This document shows positions 1-4,713 of a stretch of DNA of 9,052 bases, piece by piece. Position 1 is the stretch's first letter; every line of letters starts with the position of its first letter. A model generated the notes under the pieces. The model was given only the letters and a program-made list of their open reading frames with translations. It was not told where the DNA came from and did no database searches. Origin of the DNA: Thermosulfurimonas sp. (GTDB taxonomy: Bacteria; Desulfobacterota; Thermodesulfobacteria; Thermodesulfobacteriales; Thermodesulfobacteriaceae); NCBI GenBank assembly GCA_015487645.1, contig WFPH01000128.1, positions 1 to 9,052 of the forward strand, read 5' to 3'. The position numbers were made by a program, and so were the translations under genes.

Positions 1-38
1 GGCAAGGGCTTTCATGCCCAACCAACTAATTGGGAGTT

Positions 39-104
39 GAGGGACAGAGGGACAGACTCCCCAAGAGGCTCTGTGGCCTATAAGACATGGAGTCCTTGTC
101 CCTC
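39..104. repeat. Three copies of GAGGGACA, two direct and one inverted
   Basis: GAGGGACA occurs at 39-46 and 47-54 as a perfect tandem and again on the opposite strand at 97-104 (TGTCCCTC). The second copy extends into a longer inverted repeat: 47-60 pairs with 89-104 if a two-base bulge is allowed, enclosing a 28-base loop. The inverted copy falls inside the spacer of the candidate promoter that drives the four-gene cassette. This looks like a set of regulator-binding sites, though a structured leader or a recombinase or replication-protein binding region is also possible. Confidence 0.55.
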
Positions 105-110
105 TATAAA
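82..110 (+). promoter_or_regulatory. Candidate promoter of the four-gene cassette
   Basis: AAGACA at 82-87 and TATAAA at 105-110 are separated by 17 bases, the optimal sigma70 spacing. The -10 box matches consensus at five of six bases and the -35 box at four of six. Transcription would start near 117 and give a leader of about 40 bases with the Shine-Dalgarno sequence AGGAGG at 147-152 before the ATG at 157. The spacer contains one GAGGGACA copy in inverted orientation, which would let a bound repressor block polymerase. A weaker alternative -10 (TATAAC, 129-134) has no good -35 partner. Confidence 0.45.
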
Positions 111-156
111 CTTTATTCCGGGAATAGATATAACCTAATTCATTGCAGGAGGAGAA

Positions 157-594
157 ATGGATCGAATGAGCATCCTTTCGACCCGGGTGCTGAGGGATCG
201 TGGGGTGCTCGAGGTGGAGGATAGGGGAGGGGATCTCGCTCTCGTCTGGCGCGGCGTGGATCCCCTGGGGAGGACGGACGAGGCCCGGGAGTTCGTGATC
301 CCGGCCGGATATCTCGACCATCTTGCGGGGATGCTGATGGACCCCACGGCCACGGATGCGGCGGGCCGGGCGACACTCAACGAACCGGAGCTTCCGTTCG
401 TGGTGGCGGTGAAATGGGAGGGCGAGCACCGGGTGTTTGAGGTTCGCGAAAGAGGGGAAAACTCACGCCCGTATTTCCGGGTCAGGCTTTCGCCGCTTGA
501 GGCCAGACGCATAGCCAGGCTTTGTGAACGGTGTGCGTTTGCGGCCCATTTCGTGGCCGTACTCTCGAAAATACCCGCGGGAGGTAAGAGATGA
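157..594 (+). CDS. Hypothetical protein, first gene of the element cassette
   Basis: This gene encodes 145 residues that I do not recognise. The start is the ATG four bases after AGGAGG (147-152); a second in-frame ATG three codons later is possible. There is no signal peptide or membrane segment. The N-terminal half (about 8-60) alternates charged and hydrophobic residues as in a beta-rich fold. The middle (79-110) looks like two or three strands, with WEGEHRVFEV and YFRVRL. The C-terminal part (112-138) is a predicted helix carrying Cys123 and Cys126 in a C-x2-C spacing, but no second metal-ligand pair is evident. The stop overlaps the next gene's start as ATGA, so the two are translationally coupled. 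Position at the head of a cassette ending in an excisionase-like gene suggests an element-specific role in control or maintenance. That is inference from context only. Confidence 0.72.
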   Translation: MDRMSILSTRVLRDRGVLEVEDRGGDLALVWRGVDPLGRTDEAREFVIPAGYLDHLAGMLMDPTATDAAGRATLNEPELPFVVAVKWEGEHRVFEVRERGENSRPYFRVRLSPLEARRIARLCERCAFAAHFVAVLSKIPAGGKR

Positions 595-950
595 GTTTCA
601 CCGCCCTGATGGTGAAGGCACTGGCCCTGGACGAGTCCAGGCCCGCGCTTGCGGAGCGGGTAGCGCTTTCGGAGGAACTCGCCATGCTTGCGGAGAGGGC
701 GGTGGCAAGCATGGCCCGGGCCGCGCTCCTTATCACGGAGGAGATAGAGCCGGCCTACGGCAGGGAGGTGGCGGAGAGGGTTTTTGAGGTCCTAGGGTTT
801 TCCTATGCGGAGGGAAGGAGGCTTTCCGGGCTTCTTGAGAGGATGGCTTCTCTTTCGGCGCGGGAGCGTGAGGCGGCGCTCAAAGCAACGGCCCGGGCGA
901 CGTTGAAACTTCTGGGACTTGAGGGGGTGGCCCATGGTGATCGGAGGTGA
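591..950 (+). CDS. Hypothetical all-helical small protein
   Basis: This gene encodes 119 residues with no family I can name. The composition (Ala, Leu, Glu, Arg) and heptad-like hydrophobic spacing indicate an almost entirely helical protein: about residues 4-12, 16-57, 58-69, 72-87 and 89-110. It has no Cys, no Trp and no membrane segment, so it is probably a small cytosolic protein or an oligomerisation partner. The start ATG overlaps the preceding stop by four bases (ATGA), and GGGAGG lies just upstream within the previous gene. Its end overlaps the next gene by 17 bases. Both arrangements point to co-translation in one transcript. It could be a subunit acting with the first cassette protein, but nothing in the sequence demonstrates that. 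Confidence 0.7.
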   Translation: MSFTALMVKALALDESRPALAERVALSEELAMLAERAVASMARAALLITEEIEPAYGREVAERVFEVLGFSYAEGRRLSGLLERMASLSAREREAALKATARATLKLLGLEGVAHGDRR

Positions 951-1227
951 GGATCTGACCCTGAGGGTCATACACCGTCTGATCGAGGCCGGGTGTCCTG
1001 CGACCAGGGTGGCTGAGATTTTCGACATTTCGGAGGAGGTAATCTACTACCGCGGCACGCCGAAACGGGAGCTTTACAGCAGCGGCAGGATAGATTTTTC
1101 AGTGCTCGAGAGAGCCGAGGAGCTGATAAGAGAGGGGCATCCGGCGGATGTGGTGGCCTTCGCCGCAGGCATACCGCTCTCGCAACTTCTGGACTATCTG
1201 GGGCTCGGTGAGGAGGACCGGGAGTGA
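934..1227 (+). CDS. Small protein with two tandem HTH-like repeats
   Basis: This gene encodes 97 residues, with the start chosen at the ATG at 934, preceded by the purine-rich GAGGGGG; an in-frame TTG at 919 would add five residues but lacks a comparable site. The protein contains two copies of one unit. Copy 1 (about 16-41) and copy 2 (about 64-90) share Leu16/64, Ile17/65, Gly20/68, Pro22/70, Ala23/71, Val26/74, Ala27/75 and Ile32/80 at a constant offset of 48, and both end in Y-x-G with a one-residue gap. The pattern 'LI-x2-G-x-PA-x2-VA' followed by a second helix resembles the HTH of resolvases and transposases. A basic linker lies between the copies. The likely role is DNA binding, either as regulator of the cassette or as a recombination-directionality partner. 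The stop overlaps the next start (GTGA). Confidence 0.72.
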   Translation: MVIGGEDLTLRVIHRLIEAGCPATRVAEIFDISEEVIYYRGTPKRELYSSGRIDFSVLERAEELIREGHPADVVAFAAGIPLSQLLDYLGLGEEDRE

Positions 1228-1577
1228 GCGCGGAGATTAGGGAGGATCTTCGGGAGTTCGTGGCCTGGCTCAGGATGCTGGTCGCCAGGCTTGAGGAAAT
1301 CGAGGGCCGGGTCGGTCCGGGAGGAAAAGTGTATCTCACGCTTGAGGAGGCGGAAAAGCTCACCTCCATCCCGGCGGAGACTCTGAAAAAGAAGATCTAC
1401 GCGCAGGAGCTTCCCGCCTACAAACCGGGAAAACAGCTTCTCGTAAGGTGGTCGGACCTAAGAGCCTTCATCGAGAGGCATCCGGTGAACCGGAACGCCT
1501 TCACCGAACCGGAGAGGACGCTAACCGGAGGGAGGACTTCACGGGGGAGGCCTCCCGTCAGGTGTTATCCGAAGTGA
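1224..1577 (+). CDS. Excisionase-like HTH (MerR/HTH_17) protein
   Basis: This gene encodes 117 residues starting at GTG, which overlaps the previous stop as GTGA. The N-terminus (1-30) is a charged amphipathic helix, possibly a short coiled coil. Residues 37-86 form a typical HTH_17/excisionase DNA-binding domain: 'YLTLEEAEKL' leads into the first helix, followed by a recognition helix 'AETLKKKIYAQELPAYK', a wing with PGKQLLVRW, and 'SDLRAFIERH'. A basic, Pro- and Gly-rich tail (88-117) follows. Such proteins bend attachment-site DNA and direct tyrosine recombinases towards excision, and many also repress nearby promoters. It ends 10 bases from the integrase stop in convergent orientation, which supports an Xis role. 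A purely regulatory function remains possible. Confidence 0.75.
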   Translation: MSAEIREDLREFVAWLRMLVARLEEIEGRVGPGGKVYLTLEEAEKLTSIPAETLKKKIYAQELPAYKPGKQLLVRWSDLRAFIERHPVNRNAFTEPERTLTGGRTSRGRPPVRCYPK

Positions 1578-1587
1578 TGCTTCTTCC

Positions 1588-2724
1588 TCATTTCCCCTCC
1601 CTCATATACGGCAGGGCGTCCTCGAAGATTGTGCGGTTTGCGGGATGGCTGTAGTGCAACAGCATGTCCACGGAGGAATGGCCGGTGCGTGCCATGGCCT
1701 CGACCGGTGAGGCTCCCGCAAGGATCTGGAGATGTGTGGCGTAGGTGTGTCTGGCGTCGTGGAAGCGGACGCCGGAAAGCCCGCACCTGCGGAATATCCT
1801 TGCGGCGGCGGTGCTGACGGAGTCCGGATGAAATGGAGGAAATATCCGTCCCCCGGGAGTTTCTCCCCTCTCTTCCAGCTTTTTTCTGAGTTTCAGGAGT
1901 TCCCGGTAGAGTTTTTCTCCCATTCCGACGAATCTTGGTTTTCCGGTTTTGGTCCGTTTTACGAAGATGAGTTTCCTATCCCAGTCTATCCATTCCCACT
2001 GAAGATTGAGTATCTCGGATCTCCTGAGTCCGCATCCGAAAGCGAAAAGAAATATAAGGTAGATCCAGCCGTAGAGGAGCCTGGAGTTCCGGGCCTCGGA
2101 GAGTACTCTTTCCACTTCCTGCGGGGAGAGCACTCTTGGCTGGAAGGGATTTCTGTTTCGCAGGGGTTTCACGTGGATGAAGGGATTGTAGGTAATGAAA
2201 CCGGATGTGACGGCCATTTCGGTCAGTCTTCTGAGATCCTGCAGATGTTTGTTGATGGTTGTCACGGAGAGCCCTTTCTGTATGAGGGCATTTTTGAGGA
2301 TCTCGGCATCGGATGGTTTGAGGAAGGACAGGGGAGTGGAGGGATTGAGTATGCGAAGAATGTTTCTTACCCGTGTGCTCCGGGCCTTATATTCCTTTTC
2401 CGAGAGGTGTTTGCTTGCGGAGAGATATGCGGTTGCCGCCTCCCGCAGGGTATATACGGGCATATCGTGTTCGAAACCGGAGAGCAGTGGGGCTATATCC
2501 TTTCCGGAGAGAAGTCCTGCGGCCTTCCACTGGAGGACGTCCTCGTAATTATATCGTCCGAATCTGGTCATTTCCTCGAGCATTTCGGCCCTGGCGAAAA
2601 GGGCTTTGGCCTCTCTGAGGGATCTAGCGAGACGGGAGCGTTCAACCTTTCTTCCGTCGGGGTAGGTGATCTTATATCGGACCCGGAAGCGCCCCTTGTA
2701 GGGATGGCGGGAGAGGGTGGCCAT
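1588..2724 (-). CDS. int: Tyrosine recombinase (site-specific integrase)
   Basis: This gene encodes a 378-residue integrase that would catalyse integration and excision at the adjacent tRNA-Arg gene by way of a covalent 3'-phosphotyrosine intermediate. Residues 1-50 form a basic N-terminal arm-binding-like segment (GRFRVRYKITYPDGRKVERS). Residues about 85-190 match the SAM-like core-binding domain, and 198-365 the catalytic domain. All catalytic residues are present: Arg234 (CGLRRSE), Lys262 in the beta-hairpin (TKTGKPR), His322 and Arg325 (HDARHT), His349 (TGHSS) and the nucleophile Tyr358 (LLHYSH). The length is typical for phage-type integrases with an arm-binding domain. The start is the ATG eight bases after AGGAGG (2733-2738). 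It ends convergent with the excisionase-like gene. It appears intact and could be active. Confidence 0.95.
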   Translation of the reverse strand: MATLSRHPYKGRFRVRYKITYPDGRKVERSRLARSLREAKALFARAEMLEEMTRFGRYNYEDVLQWKAAGLLSGKDIAPLLSGFEHDMPVYTLREAATAYLSASKHLSEKEYKARSTRVRNILRILNPSTPLSFLKPSDAEILKNALIQKGLSVTTINKHLQDLRRLTEMAVTSGFITYNPFIHVKPLRNRNPFQPRVLSPQEVERVLSEARNSRLLYGWIYLIFLFAFGCGLRRSEILNLQWEWIDWDRKLIFVKRTKTGKPRFVGMGEKLYRELLKLRKKLEERGETPGGRIFPPFHPDSVSTAAARIFRRCGLSGVRFHDARHTYATHLQILAGASPVEAMARTGHSSVDMLLHYSHPANRTIFEDALPYMREGK

Positions 2725-2732
2725 GGGCCGGA

Positions 2733-2835
2733 CCTCCTTTTACCGTATTTTTACCGTGTAATAGCACGCAACGACCCGGAACGACGCACACGAATCCGGG
2801 AAAATAAGGGCGGGAATCTTTGTAGAATTGGGAAT
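2733..2835. repeat. Repeat-rich region between integrase and tRNA (putative att arm)
   Basis: This stretch contains several short repeats. TTTTACCGT occurs at 2738-2746 and 2749-2757 (period 11). AACGAC occurs at 2770-2775 and 2780-2785 (period 10). An inverted repeat pairs CCCGGA (2775-2780) with TCCGGG (2795-2800) across 14 bases. GGGAAT occurs at 2812-2817 and 2830-2835. Spacings near one helical turn, placed between an integrase start and its tRNA target, fit arm-type integrase and Xis binding sites. The first TTTTACCGT abuts the integrase Shine-Dalgarno sequence, so integrase autoregulation is also possible. The repeats are seen directly; the function is inferred. Confidence 0.45.
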
Positions 2836-2848
2836 TTGAGGAGAAATC

Positions 2849-2883
2849 TGGTGCCCCCGGGAGGACTCGAACCCCCAACCAAC
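2849..2883 (-). other. Probable attachment-site core in the tRNA 3' half
   Basis: The integrase-bearing element ends at the CCA of the tRNA-Arg gene. For elements of this type the crossover region usually lies between the anticodon arm and the 3' end, and the element supplies a copy of that part so that the tRNA stays functional. The interval given covers the 3' strand of the anticodon stem through the T arm and acceptor to CCA. The precise core cannot be fixed because the second attachment site lies outside the window. Confidence 0.5.
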
Positions 2884-2925
2884 GGCTTAGAAGGCCGCTG
2901 CTCTATCCGATTGAGCTACGGGGGC
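2849..2925 (-). tRNA. tRNA-Arg (anticodon UCU)
   Basis: The minus strand folds into a complete 77-nt cloverleaf including encoded CCA. The acceptor stem is GCCCCCG with CGGGGGC (seven pairs), with A as discriminator. The D arm is GCTC/GAGC. The anticodon stem is GCGGC/GCCGT, with one G-U pair, around the loop CTTCTAA, giving anticodon TCT, which reads AGA and probably AGG arginine codons. The variable loop has five bases, and the T arm is GGGGG-TTCGAGT-CCTCC. The gene lies 34 bases after the small HxxxCxxC gene on the same strand and may share its transcript. Its 3' end borders the integrated element, so it is the probable insertion target, and it is still intact. Confidence 0.97.
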
Positions 2926-2959
2926 TACGTTCAACATATAATTTTAACAGATCCCTTTT

Positions 2960-3205
2960 TCAGGCAAGAGGCTTTTCTTCCTCAATGTTCTCGGAGATCT
3001 CCTGAACGGTGGGTATGACCTCCGGGGCCCGGATGAACTCCCGAATCTTCTCCACCTCTTGAGGAAGATCCGGATCTTTCTGGCAAACCGCACACTGCCG
3101 GATATGCCGATGGATAAACTCCATCATCCTGGCCGGGGCCAGGGCATCCTCCCGGACCTTGAGAAACCATTCTCGGGCCAGAGTCCTCAATCTTGTGCAC
3201 TGCAT
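2960..3205 (-). CDS. Small protein with H-x3-C-x2-C zinc-type motif
   Basis: This gene encodes 81 residues that I do not recognise as a named family. His34, Cys38 and Cys41 form H-x3-C-x2-C, the pattern of zf-HC2/ZAS zinc-binding anti-sigma domains; His32 and Cys3 could supply a fourth ligand. The N-terminal third is a basic amphipathic helix, and the C-terminal third (about 49-78) is acidic and helical. There is no membrane segment, so a classical membrane anti-sigma factor is unlikely and a small soluble metal-binding or regulatory protein is more plausible. ATG at 3203-3205 is the only reasonable start, with GAGGG ten bases upstream. It is divergent from the Arg-rich gene at 3308 and precedes tRNA-Arg on the same strand. 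Confidence 0.65.
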   Translation of the reverse strand: MQCTRLRTLAREWFLKVREDALAPARMMEFIHRHIRQCAVCQKDPDLPQEVEKIREFIRAPEVIPTVQEISENIEEEKPLA

Positions 3206-3226
3206 AGTTCCACAACCCTCTCAAAA

Positions 3227-3232
3227 ATTATA
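3227..3232 (-). promoter_or_regulatory. -10 box for the HxxxCxxC gene
   Basis: The minus strand reads TATAAT, a perfect -10 hexamer, 21 bases before the ATG. The -35 position at 17-base spacing reads CTTCCA, a poor match. Transcription would start near 3220, so the Shine-Dalgarno GAGGG (3216-3220) would lie at the extreme 5' end of a leader of about 15 bases. The box lies only seven bases from the -35 box of the divergent gene, so the two promoters probably interfere. Confidence 0.4.
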
Positions 3233-3239
3233 AGGTTTC

Positions 3240-3268
3240 TTGACGGAAGTGGAAGTAGCCTTTATATA
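3240..3268 (+). promoter_or_regulatory. Strong sigma70-type promoter of the Arg-rich gene
   Basis: TTGACG (3240-3245) and TATATA (3263-3268) are separated by exactly 17 bases. Five of six -35 bases and five of six -10 bases match consensus. Transcription would start near 3275, giving a leader of about 33 bases with GGGGTGAGG (3292-3300) seven bases before the ATG at 3308. It is one of the best promoter matches in the window and implies substantial expression of a very small gene. Confidence 0.7.
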
Positions 3269-3307
3269 AAGGAGCCGAAAACGAAAATCAAGGGGTGAGG
3301 CTAGGCT

Positions 3308-3538
3308 ATGGCCAGACACAAGAAGATCGAGCGGAAGAGGGAGATCGAAAGGCGACGCCGGCGGCGGGCCAAACTGGCCAAACTGCGGGCCAAAGGGCTC
3401 TTCCCCCGGCCGGAAGGATATGATCCCCGGGTATACCCTTATGTGGCTTATGCTGTGGCCAAGGGTATCATGAGCCTTGAGGAGGCCCTTAAGCGCCTGG
3501 AGGCGGCCAAACTGCCCGAGGCCGAACGGGCTCAGTAA
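3308..3538 (+). CDS. Small Arg/Lys-rich conserved-looking hypothetical protein
   Basis: This gene encodes 76 residues. The first 29 are extremely basic, with a run of six arginines at about 15-20 flanked by ERKREIE and AKLAKLRAK, predicted as one long positively charged helix. Residues 30-47 are Pro- and Tyr-rich (RPEGYDPRVYPYVAY), and 48-70 form an amphipathic helix (SLEEALKRLEAAKL). The N-terminal pattern is reminiscent of the small basic DUF6800 proteins known from planctomycetes, but this is a resemblance from memory, not a firm assignment. Nucleic-acid or ribosome binding is a plausible inference from charge. It has its own strong promoter and ends two bases from the convergent pdxJ stop. 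The regular amino-acid pattern, ribosome-binding site and promoter support a real gene. Confidence 0.72.
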   Translation: MARHKKIERKREIERRRRRRAKLAKLRAKGLFPRPEGYDPRVYPYVAYAVAKGIMSLEEALKRLEAAKLPEAERAQ

Positions 3539-3540
3539 CT

Positions 3541-4272
3541 CTATCCCCGGGCCTTCTCTATCAAAGTCAACATCTCCCGTACAGCCTCCGACATCCCCAC
3601 CATGATGGCCCGGGCGATGATGGCATGTCCTATGCTGAACTCCTCAATTTCGGGGATGGCGGCCACCGGACCAATATTCTCGTAAGAGAGTCCGTGGCCG
3701 GCATGGACCTCAAAGCCCAGGTCCCGGGCCACGCGAGCCGCTTCCTCGAGGCGGGCTAATTCGCTTTCAAGCTCTTCAGAAGCGCCGGCTTCGGCGTAAT
3801 GGCCCGTGTGGAGCTCTACTACATCCGCCCCGGTTTTGGCCGCCGACTTGAGCTGTGCCGGGTCAGGGTTGATGAAGATGCTCACTTTGGGGATGCCCCC
3901 TTCTTTTAACCGTTCTACCACCGTGCGCACCTTCTTGACCCGCCCCTTTACCGCCATACCTCCTTCGGTGGTGATCTCCATCCGCCGCTCCGGAACCAGA
4001 GTGACCTGATCCGGTTTGACCGAAAGGGCAAAGGCGATCATCTCCTCGGTGGGCGCCATCTCTAGGATGAGTTTAGTTTTCACAATTTCGCGAAGGAGCC
4101 GTACGTCCCGTTCCTGAATGTGACGGCGGTCGCCCCTGAGATGGACCACGATACCGTGAGCCCCTCCCAGTTCGGCCAGGACCGCCGCGTGTATCGGGTC
4201 CGGATAGTGTACCTTGCGGGCCTCCCTTACCGTGGCTACGTGATCTACATTCACCGCAAGCTTGGCCGGCAT
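3541..4272 (-). CDS. pdxJ: Pyridoxine 5'-phosphate synthase PdxJ
   Basis: PdxJ condenses 1-deoxy-D-xylulose 5-phosphate with 3-amino-2-oxopropyl phosphate to form pyridoxine 5'-phosphate, the last ring-forming step of the DXP-dependent vitamin B6 pathway, in the cytosol. The 243-residue product has the expected length and motifs in TIM-barrel order: NVDHVATVREAR (about 8-19), HLRGDRRHIQERDV (44-57), VTLVPE (91-96), ELHTGHYAEAG (153-163), VHAGHGLSYEN (189-199) and EFSIGHAIIARA (211-222). The start is ATG at 4270-4272, six bases after AGGAGG (4279-4284). The reading frame is also open upstream through all of ybeY with no stop codon, so a longer YbeY-PdxJ polypeptide can be made. The gene ends two bases from a convergent gene, without a visible terminator. 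Confidence 0.95.
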   Translation of the reverse strand: MPAKLAVNVDHVATVREARKVHYPDPIHAAVLAELGGAHGIVVHLRGDRRHIQERDVRLLREIVKTKLILEMAPTEEMIAFALSVKPDQVTLVPERRMEITTEGGMAVKGRVKKVRTVVERLKEGGIPKVSIFINPDPAQLKSAAKTGADVVELHTGHYAEAGASEELESELARLEEAARVARDLGFEVHAGHGLSYENIGPVAAIPEIEEFSIGHAIIARAIMVGMSEAVREMLTLIEKARG

Positions 4273-4713
4273 GTATTCCCTCCTTTTTACGAAGTTTACG
4301 ATAGCTTTATGCCTCTTACCGAGTAATTTTTCAAGGAGTTCGGCTTCTTTTCGAGCCATGCGATAGGGGGCTTGAAGCCCTCGCTCGTGATCATACCCCA
4401 GAAGGTGTAATAGCCCGTGAACCGCAAGGGCCAAAAGATAAGCCTTCCGGGGCAGGCTATACTCCCGGGCCTCTCGCCGGGCCGTCTCAACGGAAATGAA
4501 GATTTCACCCAAGTAAGGCGTGCCCGGCGGGCGTTTCCCTTCCCAAAAAGAAAAAGCGATCACGTTGGTAGGATAAGGCCGTCCAAGGTATTGGTGGTTC
4601 AGGCGGGTGATGGCTCGGTCGTCTAGAAGATGGAGTTCAAAGATCTTATCCGGAAGTCCGAGGAGTTTCAGGGCTTCCTTGAGCTTTTCTTCCAGGAACT
4701 GTTTGCGGGTCAT
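4273..4713 (-). CDS. ybeY: Endoribonuclease YbeY, no stop codon, in frame with pdxJ
   Basis: YbeY is a zinc-dependent endoribonuclease involved in 16S rRNA 3'-end maturation and ribosome quality control. Residues 1-133 give a normal, slightly short YbeY fold. The zinc motif H-G-x-L-H-x5-H is complete: His99, His103 and His109 in AVHGLLHLLGYDH. The upstream conserved stretch YPTNVIAFSF is at 47-56, and LGEIFIS at 68-74. The usual YbeY end falls near LLEKLLG (127-132). Instead of stopping, the frame continues for about 15 residues translated from what looks like an intergenic spacer and Shine-Dalgarno sequence (VKRREY), then enters PdxJ at residue 148. The start ATG overlaps the trmI stop as ATGA. 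The coordinates here give the YbeY part; the whole open frame is 3541-4713, 390 codons. Confidence 0.9.
4279..4284 (-). promoter_or_regulatory. Shine-Dalgarno site of pdxJ inside the ybeY-pdxJ frame
   Basis: The minus strand reads AAAAAGGAGGGAATAC directly before ATG (4270-4272), with AGGAGG six bases from the start codon. This near-ideal ribosome-binding site lies within the uninterrupted ybeY frame, where it is translated as KRREY. It is the main evidence that PdxJ is also initiated independently and is not made solely as a fusion. Confidence 0.8.

Larger units (their letters stand above)
1..2848. mobile_element. Integrated element at tRNA-Arg, right part only
   Basis: A tyrosine recombinase gene lies next to the 3' end of a tRNA gene, with its start codon facing the tRNA and an excisionase-like gene on its far side. 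This is the usual organisation of prophages, satellites and integrative elements that insert into tRNA 3' ends. Inside the window the element holds four overlapping small genes (157-1577) and the integrase (1588-2724). No capsid, terminase, portal, relaxase, primase or replication initiator is visible, so its class cannot be decided. The left boundary was sought as a second copy of the tRNA 3' part on the same strand, and none is present, so the element must continue beyond position 1. The right boundary lies within the tRNA 3' half; its exact crossover is not known. Confidence is high that this is an integrated element and low about its kind. Confidence 0.82.

Noticed and set aside
17..26. 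CCCAACCAAC, also present in the tRNA at 2874-2883 in the same orientation; possible left attachment site
   Set aside because: The sequence to its left does not resemble the T arm or acceptor stem. A true left site would carry the original tRNA 3' part there. A 10-base match can arise by chance.
6..34. Short hairpins (GGGC/GCCC at 6-9/16-19 and CCCAA/TTGGG at 17-21/30-34) as a terminator
   Set aside because: Stems are only four or five pairs, compete with one another, and are not followed by a T-run.
1541..1558. Palindrome around GGGAGGCCTCCC near the end of the excisionase-like gene as a bidirectional terminator between convergent genes
   Set aside because: It lies inside the coding sequence, has no T-run on either strand and could be explained by GC-rich codons.
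2926..2960. AT-rich stretch upstream of tRNA-Arg as its own promoter
   Set aside because: No -35/-10 pair with acceptable spacing could be found; TTGCCT and TAAAAT are only 15 bases apart. Co-transcription with the preceding small gene is equally likely.
1732..3018. A 428-codon plus-strand open frame antisense to the integrase and running through the tRNA and part of the next gene
   Set aside because: It mirrors the integrase in the complementary frame, has no recognisable motif, crosses a tRNA gene and has Gly/Phe/Ser-rich composition typical of an antisense shadow.
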